Shown: one piece after another, positions 1 through 5,358 of the stretch
How the letters are laid out: the number at the start of each line of letters is the position of its first letter
Position numbering within the stretch: the stretch's first letter is position 1
NCBI GenBank assembly: GCA_024763295.1
Contig: JANTFU010000171.1
Coordinates: forward strand, 1-5,380
Origin: Anaerolineales bacterium
Lineage (GTDB): Bacteria > Chloroflexota > Anaerolineae > Anaerolineales > Villigracilaceae
Reading direction: 5' to 3'
Length of the DNA stretch: 5,380 nucleotides
The notes under the pieces: generated by a model
The model's input: the letters and a program-made list of their open reading frames with translations, nothing else
Told to the model about the DNA's origin: nothing
The model's database searches: none
Translations under genes and position numbers: made by a program

Positions 1-1008
1 GTTGTCGTTGTGGCGGGCTTGTCGGGGATCGGGAAAAGTTTAGATAACGAGAATATTTACAATGCGGAGAGGTTTGCGGAGTTAGGAAAGAAGAAAGAAG
101 AAGGAAGTAATGAGTTGCTGAATCTGCGAGGCAGCTTTACCGCCGAAGCAGTCTCATCGGGAATAGTGACCGCTAAAACGCTGGCAAATGTTTTAATGCA
201 CAGCCAAGGCGGGCTAAAAAACATCCCAGCCCACGCGCGGAAAGTCGCATTGCTCAACCAAGCTAACACGCTAGAGCTTCAATCTATCGGCGGGAAAATC
301 GCAAAAAAACTCATCACCAAGTTCGATGCCGCCATCGTCGCAAGTCTTAAACCCTTCGCCCCTGCTCAGGGCAAGCCTGCAACGTTAAACCTTCCAGCGT
401 TCCAACCTTCAAACATTCAAACCTTTGAACGCACCGCCGCCATCATTCTCGCCGCAGGTTCATCATCCCGTTTTGGGGAGCCCAAGCAATTGCTCGATTA
501 TCATGGCAAGCCTTTTATCCGCGCTGTGGCAGAAGTTGCGCTACAAGCCGAACTCAACCCGATTGTAGTTATCACAGGCACAGAACACGATAAAATAAGC
601 GCTGTGCTTGTTGACTTGCCCGTGAACGTGGTTCAGAACCCAAACTGGGCAGACGGACAGAGTTCATCTATTCAAGTTGGCGTTAATAACCTACATAAAA
701 ACACAGGCTCGGCATTTTTCTTGCTGGCAGACCAACCGCACGTCACACCGACCGTTATTAGAGCCTTAGTCGAGGAACATGCGCGCACGCTGCACCCCGT
801 CATCGCGCCGCTGGTGGAAGATCGACGGGCAAACCCGGTGTTATTTGATCGGGTTACATTCCCCGCCTTGATGCAACTCAAAGGCGACATCGGCGGGCGC
901 GGAATCTTCTCGAAGTTCCCACCCAAGTATATTCATTGGAACGACTCGGGGCTGCTGTTGGATGTCGACACGCCCGAGGCGTATGAGAAGTTGGTAGGCA
1001 AAGAATAA
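1..1008 (+). CDS. YqeC-like / MocA-like nucleotidyltransferase fusion protein (5' partial)
   Basis: The frame is open from base 1, so the gene starts upstream; a GTG at 10 is probably internal. The visible 335 residues form two parts. Bases 1 to about 355 resemble the C-terminal part of YqeC, a putative accessory protein of selenium-dependent molybdenum hydroxylases (VVVVAGL..GK.LD, ..NAERFAEL, HSQGGLKN, LLNQAN). Bases about 430-1005 form a complete MobA/MocA-like domain: LAAGSSSRFGEPKQLL at 448-495 for nucleotide binding, ADQP at 727-738 with the probable metal-binding Asp, ANPVLF near 829-846, GDIGGR at 883-900 and DVDTPEAY at 961-984. MocA enzymes transfer CMP from CTP to molybdopterin-Mo in the cytoplasm. 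By context the fusion probably matures the cofactor of an xanthine-dehydrogenase-type hydroxylase encoded upstream, which is inference. The linker is encoded by an 8-bp tandem repeat. The family call is firm for the second domain and good for the first. Confidence 0.85.
   Translation, partial: VVVVAGLSGIGKSLDNENIYNAERFAELGKKKEEGSNELLNLRGSFTAEAVSSGIVTAKTLANVLMHSQGGLKNIPAHARKVALLNQANTLELQSIGGKIAKKLITKFDAAIVASLKPFAPAQGKPATLNLPAFQPSNIQTFERTAAIILAAGSSSRFGEPKQLLDYHGKPFIRAVAEVALQAELNPIVVITGTEHDKISAVLVDLPVNVVQNPNWADGQSSSIQVGVNNLHKNTGSAFFLLADQPHVTPTVIRALVEEHARTLHPVIAPLVEDRRANPVLFDRVTFPALMQLKGDIGGRGIFSKFPPKYIHWNDSGLLLDVDTPEAYEKLVGKE
379..426 (+). repeat. Degenerate 8-bp tandem repeat inside the fusion gene
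   Basis: Six consecutive octamers can be read: GCAACGTT, AAACCTTC, CAGCGTTC, CAACCTTC, AAACATTC, AAACCTTT. All share a core close to (A/C)AAC(C/G)TT(C). The array stays in the reading frame and encodes the Pro/Asn/Gln-rich linker between the YqeC-like and MocA-like domains. An 8-bp period is not a codon multiple, so the array looks like an intergenic-type simple repeat that became coding rather than a protein-level repeat. Confidence 0.7.
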
Positions 1009-1026
1009 CTTACAGGCTTGTAATAC

Positions 1027-1086
1027 TGAAACGTGAAACGTAATGCGTGAAGGCACCTTTCTCACGTTTCACGCATCACGTTTTAC
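1027..1086. repeat. Inverted repeat built of 7-bp units (long hairpin)
   Basis: The left side carries heptamers TGAAACG, TGAAACG, TAATGCG and TGAAGGC (1027-1054). The right side carries CACGTTT, CACGCAT and CACGTTT (1063-1083), the reverse complement of the same unit. Bases 1036-1051 pair with 1068-1083 at 15 of 16 positions; the one mismatch is A1042 with C1077. The stem extends outward through a G-T wobble and two more pairs to 1033/1086. No T-tract follows, so it is not a classical terminator, although it sits just after the fusion gene and could stop transcription or protect the 3' end. Confidence 0.75.
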
Positions 1087-1099
1087 TCGACCAGACACC

Positions 1100-1116
1100 T
1101 ACCCTTTTTAAGGGTA
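1100..1116. repeat. Short perfect hairpin upstream of the lipid kinase gene
   Basis: The sequence TACCCTT-TTT-AAGGGTA forms a 7-bp stem with a 3-nt loop. It ends 26 nt before the ribosome binding site of the downstream kinase gene. There is no T-tract after it. Its role is unknown; an mRNA leader structure or a small operator are both possible. Confidence 0.45.
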
Positions 1117-1155
1117 ACAAGCTCAATTCACGAGCGACACAAAGGAAACACTTCC

Positions 1156-2079
1156 ATGAAAACTCTCATCATCGTCAATCCCACATCCGGACGTGGCTAC
1201 GCCGAGACCGTCATCCCCAAAATTGATGAACTGCTTTCCGCGCACGGATTGGATTTTGAGATTGTGCGCACCGAGCGTCCCTGGCACGCGGCGGAACTCG
1301 CGCAAGAGGCGGCTGCTGAGGGCGTGGACGTGGTTGTCTCGGCGAGCGGCGATGGTACCGCCAACGAAGTGCTAAACGGGCTGATGCGCGCTCGTGCAGA
1401 GGGCTTCGACAAAACCGCGCTGGGGCTGCTGCCCATCGGCACGGGCAACGATTTTGCCTACGGCATGGGGATTGGCGAGGAGATGGTTCGAAATTGCGAA
1501 ACACTCGCGAAAAACGAACGCATCCTGATGGATGTGGGCATTGTGCGCGGCGGAGACTATCCCGAAGGGCGTTATTTTGGCAACGGCGTGGGGATCGGTT
1601 TTGACGCGGCAGTTGGTTTTGAAGCCGAAAAAATACATTGGGCGCGCGGCTTGCTGGCGTATCTAATCGCGGCGATGCGCACCGTTTTTTTATATTACAA
1701 AGCACCGACGGTTGAAATTAGCTATAATGATGAAACTTTCTCACAGCCATCGCTGATGATTTCGATTATGAACGGTCAGCGCATGGGCGGTGGCTTTTAC
1801 ATGACTCCCAACGCATCGCCCAGCGACGGTCTGCTTGATTTGTGCATCGCCAGCGAAGCGGGGAAACTGCGCATTTTTGAACTAATCAACTATTTTTTGA
1901 AAGGAACCCAAGCAGGGCAGCCTGAAATCAAAGTCGGGCAAACCAACGCTATTCGTGTCAAGGCGCTCCAAGGCACGCTCCCTGCGCATTGCGACGGTGA
2001 AACGCTCTGCAAAGCAGGCAGCCAGCTCGAAATTGAACTGCTACCGCAAGCCCTGCCTTTTATTACGCCATCATTATGA
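1156..2079 (+). CDS. Diacylglycerol kinase family lipid kinase (YegS/BmrU/LCB5-like)
   Basis: This 307-residue cytoplasmic or membrane-associated kinase is full length for the bacterial DagK-catalytic family, which uses ATP to phosphorylate diacylglycerol or related lipids. Visible motifs are VNPTSGRG (residues 7-14), SGDGTANEVLNGL (64-76, the nucleotide-binding loop, normally GGDGT), GTGNDFA (95-101), GFD in the central region, NGQRMGGGFYMTPNASPSDGLLDL (206-229 region) and CDGE near 279-282. An amphipathic stretch around residues 163-175 (RGLLAYLIAAMR) is typical of the family and may contact membrane. The ATG at 1156 follows AAAGGAA at 1141-1147 with suitable spacing and leads straight into the first motif. 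The stop overlaps the next gene by four bases (ATGA), so the two are probably translationally coupled. Exact lipid substrate cannot be read from sequence; diacylglycerol, monoacylglycerol or a sphingoid base are options. Confidence 0.92.
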   Translation: MKTLIIVNPTSGRGYAETVIPKIDELLSAHGLDFEIVRTERPWHAAELAQEAAAEGVDVVVSASGDGTANEVLNGLMRARAEGFDKTALGLLPIGTGNDFAYGMGIGEEMVRNCETLAKNERILMDVGIVRGGDYPEGRYFGNGVGIGFDAAVGFEAEKIHWARGLLAYLIAAMRTVFLYYKAPTVEISYNDETFSQPSLMISIMNGQRMGGGFYMTPNASPSDGLLDLCIASEAGKLRIFELINYFLKGTQAGQPEIKVGQTNAIRVKALQGTLPAHCDGETLCKAGSQLEIELLPQALPFITPSL

Positions 2080-2756
2080 ATTTTGAACGATTCCAACGCA
2101 AGTTTGTCAATGCTGTTCTTCGCTTTGGTCTACGTCCGCTGGTACGCATCAAAATCAACGAACTCGACCACGTTCCCCAACAGGGACCTTTACTCATTTA
2201 CCCCAACCATATTATCGCCTTTGAAGTACCGCTCATTTACCATCTTCTGCAACCGCGCCTTGTCTCTGCGATGGCAAAAGCCGAATCGTGGGACAACCGC
2301 TTTTACGCTTGGCTCTTTGACCTGTGGAAAATCGTCCCCGTCAAGCGCGGGCAAGCGGATACAACCGCTATTCGGCACTCGCTCCAAATGCTAGATGAAG
2401 GCTATGTTTTCACGATTTCGCCCGAAGGCACACGCAGTCACGATGGCAAGCTCATCAAAGCGCACCCGGGCATCGTACCAATTGCGCTAAAATCAGGTGC
2501 CCCGTTAATGCCAATTGCGCATTGGGGTATCGAAAAGCTACCGCAAAATCTTAAAAAGTTGCGCCGTACCAATTTTCACATCCGCACGGGCAAAGCCTTT
2601 TATCTTGACCCACGTGGAGAGCGCGTCACTAAAGAAGTGCGGCAGGAGATGGTGGATGAGATGATGATCTTGTTAGCAAGGTTGCTGCCGGAAGAATATC
2701 GCGGTTATTACACTGACAAAATAGGGAAAGAGTTGAAATATATTCGTTACCAATAA
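2076..2756 (+). CDS. PlsC-like 1-acyl-glycerol-3-phosphate acyltransferase
   Basis: This 226-residue protein belongs to the PlsC/LPLAT acyltransferase superfamily, which transfers a fatty acyl group to lysophosphatidic acid to form phosphatidic acid at the inner membrane face. Motif I reads YPNHIIAFEVP with His45 and Glu50, that is HX4E instead of the usual HX4D. Motif II is PVKRGQAD (Arg91), motif III is SPEGTRSHDG (Glu117, Arg120), and motif IV follows as GIVPIALKSGAPLMPIAHWG. Length is normal and no clear transmembrane helix is present, so binding is probably peripheral. The ATG overlaps the kinase stop codon as ATGA, which fixes the start and suggests coupling. A strong terminator follows ten bases after the stop, closing a two-gene unit. 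Family assignment is firm. The acyl acceptor could be another lysolipid. Confidence 0.9.
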   Translation: MNFERFQRKFVNAVLRFGLRPLVRIKINELDHVPQQGPLLIYPNHIIAFEVPLIYHLLQPRLVSAMAKAESWDNRFYAWLFDLWKIVPVKRGQADTTAIRHSLQMLDEGYVFTISPEGTRSHDGKLIKAHPGIVPIALKSGAPLMPIAHWGIEKLPQNLKKLRRTNFHIRTGKAFYLDPRGERVTKEVRQEMVDEMMILLARLLPEEYRGYYTDKIGKELKYIRYQ

Positions 2757-2765
2757 AGCGCGATC

Positions 2766-2800
2766 AGCCCCGTTTTTTCACAAAAACGGGGCTTTTTCTT
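2766..2800 (+). terminator. Rho-independent terminator of the lipid kinase-acyltransferase unit
   Basis: AGCCCCGTTTTT (2766-2777) and AAAAACGGGGCT (2782-2793) form a perfect 12-bp stem closed by a TCAC loop and followed by TTTTCTT. The A-run at the top of the stem and the T-run after it could also allow weaker termination from the other strand, but nothing on that strand nearby needs it. Confidence 0.93.
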
Positions 2801-2827
2801 GTATTTCAGACACAAAAGCGCTATCGT
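2799..2827 (+). promoter_or_regulatory. Weak candidate promoter for the small helical protein gene
   Basis: TTGTAT (2799-2804) and TATCGT (2822-2827) are separated by 17 bases. They match the sigma-70 consensus at three and four of six positions. The placement is sensible, because the gene lies just after a strong terminator and needs its own promoter, but the match is poor and the first hexamer overlaps the terminator tail. Confidence 0.2.
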
Positions 2828-2831
2828 TTAA

Positions 2832-2878
2832 GTGGAGGGGTTAATCCCTCCACAAATTGTTTGCGCCAGCGGCGCAAA
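2832..2878 (+). promoter_or_regulatory. Two tandem hairpins in the leader of the small protein gene
   Basis: GTGGAGGG (2832-2839) pairs perfectly with CCCTCCAC (2846-2853) around a 6-nt loop. TTTGCGCC (2860-2867) pairs perfectly with GGCGCAAA (2871-2878) around an AGC loop. The second stem ends on the first A of the Shine-Dalgarno sequence AAGGAGG (2878-2884), so folding could affect ribosome access. Neither is followed by a T-run, so these are not intrinsic terminators. I do not recognise a known riboswitch or RNA thermometer class here. Confidence 0.5.
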
Positions 2879-2890
2879 AGGAGGCATACG

Positions 2891-3193
2891 ATGACTGACT
2901 GGAACGATATTCTCAAAAATATCCAACATGCCATGCAAGCCGTGGACGAAACGCAGCGCGTCAGCGAAAAACTCCGCAACGAACCCACCCCCGAAAACAT
3001 CGACGAATTCCATCAGCAAGCCGAAGCGCTCTGTCAACGTCTCACAGCGATGAGCGGAATGCTCAAGCAAGGCAGCGCCTTCCCACGCGAAGAGCTAGCA
3101 GACCTTCTCAATGAAATCTTCACCGGAGCGCCAAAAACGTATCGAAAAACACCCCGCTATCGCAGCAAAGAACTTGCCAAAGAGTCCCACTAA
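2891..3193 (+). CDS. Small helical protein of unknown function (100 aa)
   Basis: The start is the ATG at 2891, six bases after a perfect AAGGAGG at 2878-2884. An in-frame TTG at 2861 would lengthen it by ten residues but lies inside a hairpin and has no ribosome binding site. I do not recognise the protein. It has no signal peptide or membrane segment. Residues about 5-30 and 35-60 look like two long amphipathic helices rich in Gln, Glu and Ala, separated by NEPTPEN. A third helix follows at about 66-78 (REELADLLNEIF). The last 20 residues are basic (PKTYRKTPRYRSKELAK). One cysteine lies at residue 48. A helical-bundle or coiled-coil partner protein is plausible, with the basic tail contacting nucleic acid or membrane, but this is inference. 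Its stop overlaps that of the opposing GNAT gene. Confidence 0.75.
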   Translation: MTDWNDILKNIQHAMQAVDETQRVSEKLRNEPTPENIDEFHQQAEALCQRLTAMSGMLKQGSAFPREELADLLNEIFTGAPKTYRKTPRYRSKELAKESH

Positions 3194-3621
3194 AACTCAT
3201 AAAAATACAAATTCGTCTCCCAACGCTTAAAGCCCAGCTTCTGATAGAGTTGGTTTGCCGCCACACGGCGTGGATTCGACGTGAGCATGACGCCCTTTCC
3301 CCCCCATGCTTGCGCTCTGCGAATCGCATCCCGTGTTAGGGCTTCCCCAACTCCTTGTCCACGCGCGGATTCGTCCACAACGATATCTTCGATGATGCTG
3401 CGCACCCCGGTTGGGACACGGAAGCAAATCAACGTCAGCGCGCCGACGATCCGCTGGGTCTCGTTATCTTCGCGGGCTACCAAAAGAGTAGTTGCGTCCG
3501 CCAAAACCAGTTCCCGCACTTCATCCTGCGTGGGTGGGTTAACATTGGAAAGCTGCGGAATCAGGCGTTGAAAGGCGTGGTAAATTTCGTCAGTATATTC
3601 AAGGACAGGGGTAATTTTCAT
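3190..3621 (-). CDS. GNAT family N-acetyltransferase
   Basis: This 143-residue protein is a complete GCN5-related acetyltransferase, transferring acetyl from acetyl-CoA to an amine of an unknown acceptor in the cytoplasm. Beta strands 2-4 carry TLLVARE (45-51) and IVGALTLICFRVP (58-70). IEDIVVDESARGQGVGEAL (77-95) is motif A, with the pyrophosphate-binding R-G-Q-G-V-G at residues 87-92. NQLYQKLGF (123-131) is motif B with the likely general-acid Tyr126. The ending NLYFYEF closes the last strand. The start ATG (3621-3619) is preceded by a weak GGAA-type ribosome binding site. The gene runs divergently from ahcY and its TAG stop overlaps the TAA stop of the small gene by four bases. Substrate (amino acid, polyamine, antibiotic or protein N-terminus) cannot be inferred. 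Confidence 0.9.
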   Translation of the reverse strand: MKITPVLEYTDEIYHAFQRLIPQLSNVNPPTQDEVRELVLADATTLLVAREDNETQRIVGALTLICFRVPTGVRSIIEDIVVDESARGQGVGEALTRDAIRRAQAWGGKGVMLTSNPRRVAANQLYQKLGFKRWETNLYFYEF

Positions 3622-3669
3622 AAGGTTCCATAATCAAAGAGTAAGTATAAAAAAACAGAAAGCAAAGGC

Positions 3670-3675
3670 ATTATA
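3670..3675 (-). promoter_or_regulatory. Candidate -10 element for the GNAT gene
   Basis: On the minus strand these bases read TATAAT, an exact -10 consensus, 49 bases upstream of the GNAT start codon. At 16-18 bp spacing no good -35 hexamer is present (for example CTTAAA at 3697-3692), so the promoter call rests on the -10 alone. It lies in the divergent intergenic region shared with ahcY. Confidence 0.3.
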
Positions 3676-3716
3676 ATCGCCAAAGCAGGTTTTTAAGGAA
3701 AACGGTGCGCTCCCGT

Positions 3717-3745
3717 TTGACAATCCTAAGCCTCGCAAGTAGAAT
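3717..3745 (+). promoter_or_regulatory. Sigma-70-type promoter of ahcY
   Basis: An exact TTGACA (3717-3722) is separated by 17 bases from TAGAAT (3740-3745), which matches five of six -10 positions. Transcription would start near 3752, giving a leader of about 83 nt before the ahcY start codon. This is the best promoter in the window and suits a constitutively expressed housekeeping gene. Confidence 0.75.
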
Positions 3746-3755
3746 GTCTCGCGCA

Positions 3756-3812
3756 GTTTTCAACGACTGAAAACACAAATCATTTGCATATCAGCAATCC
3801 CCACAGCAGGGA
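3756..3812 (+). promoter_or_regulatory. Structured 5' leader of ahcY
   Basis: Just after the predicted start site, GTTTTCA (3756-3762) and TGAAAAC (3768-3774) form a perfect 7-bp hairpin with a 5-nt loop. Two weaker 4-bp hairpins follow back to back: TTGC/GCAA at 3784-3797 and TCCC/GGGA at 3798-3812. The ribosome binding site TAAGGAG at 3823-3829 is left free. I see no SAH riboswitch signature and no terminator, so the role is uncertain. Confidence 0.35.
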
Positions 3813-3834
3813 ATTGTATTTCTAAGGAGAAAAA

Positions 3835-5250
3835 ATGCCAAACAACGCAAACGAAAAATTCACCGACTACCGTGTAGCCGATATATCCCTCGCCGAATGG
3901 GGGCACAAGGAAATTGCCATTGCTGAAAAAGAAATGCCCGGCTTGATGGCGCTGCGTGAAAAATACGGAGAATCTAAACCTTTGGCAGGTGCCCGCATTT
4001 CCGGCTCCCTGCACATGACCATTCAGACCGCCGTGCTGATCAAAACCCTCGTCACGCTGGGTGCAGAAGTCCGCTGGGCTTCGTGCAACATCTTCTCGAC
4101 ACAAGATCATGCCGCGGCTGCGATTGCCGATCTCGGCATTCCCGTTTTTGCGTATAAAGGCGAAAGCCTCGACGAATACTGGGAATTCACCCACCGCATC
4201 ATGGAATGGCATGATGGCGGCACCCAAAACCTGATTCTCGACGACGGCGGCGATGCCACCCTGCTCGTCATCCTCGGCTCACAGGCTGAAAAAGACCCCT
4301 CCATTCTCAACAAACCCAAGAGCGAAGAAGAAGAAGCCCTCTTTGGCGCCATCAAAAAACGTCTAAAAGAGAAAAAAGGTTGGTACAGCCAACGTCGCGA
4401 TGCCATCAAGGGAGTTTCGGAAGAAACCACCACCGGCGTCCATCGCCTTTACCAACTCTTTGAAGAAGGTAAACTTCCTTTCCCGGCTTTCAACGTCAAT
4501 GACTCTGTTACCAAATCCAAATTCGACAACCTGTATGGCTGCCGCGAATCCCTCGTGGACGGCATCAAACGCGCCACCGATGTAATGATCGCCGGTAAGA
4601 TCGCGGTTGTACTCGGTTACGGCGATGTGGGCAAAGGCAGCGCACAGTCCCTGCGTGCTTTGGGCGCTACCGTCTGGGTCACCGAAATCGACCCGATCAA
4701 CGCCCTGCAAGCCGCAATGGAAGGCTTCCGTGTCGTGCGCATGGATGACGTCGCTGATCAGGGCGATATTTTTGTCACCGCCACCGGCAACTACCACGTC
4801 ATCACTCACGAACACATGTACCGCATGAAAGACGAAGCCATCGTCTGCAATATCGGTCACTTCGACAACGAGATCGACGTTGCCAGCCTTGAAGATTACG
4901 AATGGGAAGAGATCAAACCGCAAGTTGACCAAATCATTTTCCCCGGCGGCAAGCGCATCACCCTGCTGGCAAAAGGTCGCCTCGTCAACCTCGGCTGCGC
5001 TACCGGTCACCCCAGCTTCGTGATGTCCAACTCCTTCACCAATCAGGTACTGGCGCAAATGGAACTCTGGCAGCATAACGATCAATATGAAGCCAAGGTC
5101 TACACCCTGCCCAAGAAACTGGATGAAGAAGTTGCCCGCCTGCACCTAGAAAAAATCGGCGTCAAACTCACCGAACTCACTGAAGAACAAGCAAACTACA
5201 TCAATGTACCGGTTGAAGGGCCCTACAAAGCGGATCACTATCGCTACTAA
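3835..5250 (+). CDS. ahcY: S-adenosylhomocysteine hydrolase (adenosylhomocysteinase)
   Basis: This NAD-dependent cytoplasmic enzyme splits S-adenosylhomocysteine into adenosine and homocysteine, relieving product inhibition of methyltransferases. All 471 residues are present. The expected catalytic and binding residues, by correspondence to mammalian numbering, are His60 (H55), Asp137 (D131), Glu197 (E156), Lys227 (K186), Asp231 (D190) and Asn232 (N191). The NAD-binding loop is GYGDVGKGSA at 261-270, and CNIGHFDNE and GCATGHPSFVMSNSF follow. The C-terminus is PYKADHYRY with Lys465 and Tyr469, which reach into the partner subunit's cofactor site. A charged segment of about 35 residues between Asp137 and Glu197 marks the longer bacterial type. 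The ATG follows TAAGGAG by five bases. It is transcribed alone within the window from its own promoter; no metK or metH neighbour is visible. Confidence 0.98.
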   Translation: MPNNANEKFTDYRVADISLAEWGHKEIAIAEKEMPGLMALREKYGESKPLAGARISGSLHMTIQTAVLIKTLVTLGAEVRWASCNIFSTQDHAAAAIADLGIPVFAYKGESLDEYWEFTHRIMEWHDGGTQNLILDDGGDATLLVILGSQAEKDPSILNKPKSEEEEALFGAIKKRLKEKKGWYSQRRDAIKGVSEETTTGVHRLYQLFEEGKLPFPAFNVNDSVTKSKFDNLYGCRESLVDGIKRATDVMIAGKIAVVLGYGDVGKGSAQSLRALGATVWVTEIDPINALQAAMEGFRVVRMDDVADQGDIFVTATGNYHVITHEHMYRMKDEAIVCNIGHFDNEIDVASLEDYEWEEIKPQVDQIIFPGGKRITLLAKGRLVNLGCATGHPSFVMSNSFTNQVLAQMELWQHNDQYEAKVYTLPKKLDEEVARLHLEKIGVKLTELTEEQANYINVPVEGPYKADHYRY

Positions 5251-5282
5251 GGAACAAAGATTAAATAAAGTGCAAAATTTCA

Positions 5283-5358
5283 GTCCCTGAGCGGAGCGCT
5301 GAACGCTAGAGAAGTGCGTAGTCGAAGGGCGATTTTCAGGGAACGCCGTCCTTCGACT
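5283..5358. repeat. Intergenic inverted-repeat element downstream of ahcY
   Basis: AGTCGAAGGGCG (5320-5331) faces CGTCCTTCGACT (5347-5358), a 12-bp stem with one G-T wobble and a 15-nt loop. Outside it, TCCCTGA (5284-5290) is the inverse of TCAGGGA (5336-5342), and AGCGCT at 5295-5300 is a palindrome. The strings GTCCCTGAGCGGAGCG and GTCGAAGGGC resemble a dispersed intergenic repeat I recall from many bacterial genomes, often near gene ends. It may continue past the window. No T-tract follows, so a terminator role for ahcY is possible but unproven. Confidence 0.6.

Noticed and set aside
19..42. A GLSGIGKS string that fits the Walker A pattern near the left edge.
   Set aside because: The aligned position in YqeC-like proteins is a C-terminal VAGL..GKPLD segment, not the P-loop, which lies nearer the N-terminus outside this window. 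There is no glycine-rich loop context before a helix, so the match is fortuitous.
1027..1086. Intrinsic terminator for the fusion gene.
   Set aside because: The hairpin is long but AT-mixed with a large loop, and no uninterrupted T-tract follows the stem; it fits a repeat element better.
1009..1155. A sigma-70 promoter for the lipid kinase gene.
   Set aside because: I found no pair of hexamers with acceptable match and spacing; the only TAATAC-like string at 1021-1026 lacks a -35 partner.
2861..2890. A TTG start adding ten residues (MRQRRKRRHT) to the small protein.
   Set aside because: It sits inside a perfect hairpin with no ribosome binding site, whereas the ATG at 2891 has AAGGAGG at ideal spacing.
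3752..3834. SAM or SAH riboswitch upstream of ahcY.
   Set aside because: The conserved core sequences I know for these classes are not present and the leader lacks the needed multi-helix arrangement.
4315..4380. The charged Lys/Glu-rich segment of the ahcY product as an unusual insertion.
   Set aside because: A segment of this kind at this place is the normal feature of the longer bacterial S-adenosylhomocysteine hydrolases.
4363..5145. A 260-codon open frame on the minus strand inside ahcY, and other long antisense frames at 3760-4227 and 1211-1705.
   Set aside because: They lie opposite highly conserved coding genes, have compositions expected of complementary-strand shadows and no ribosome binding site or recognisable domain.
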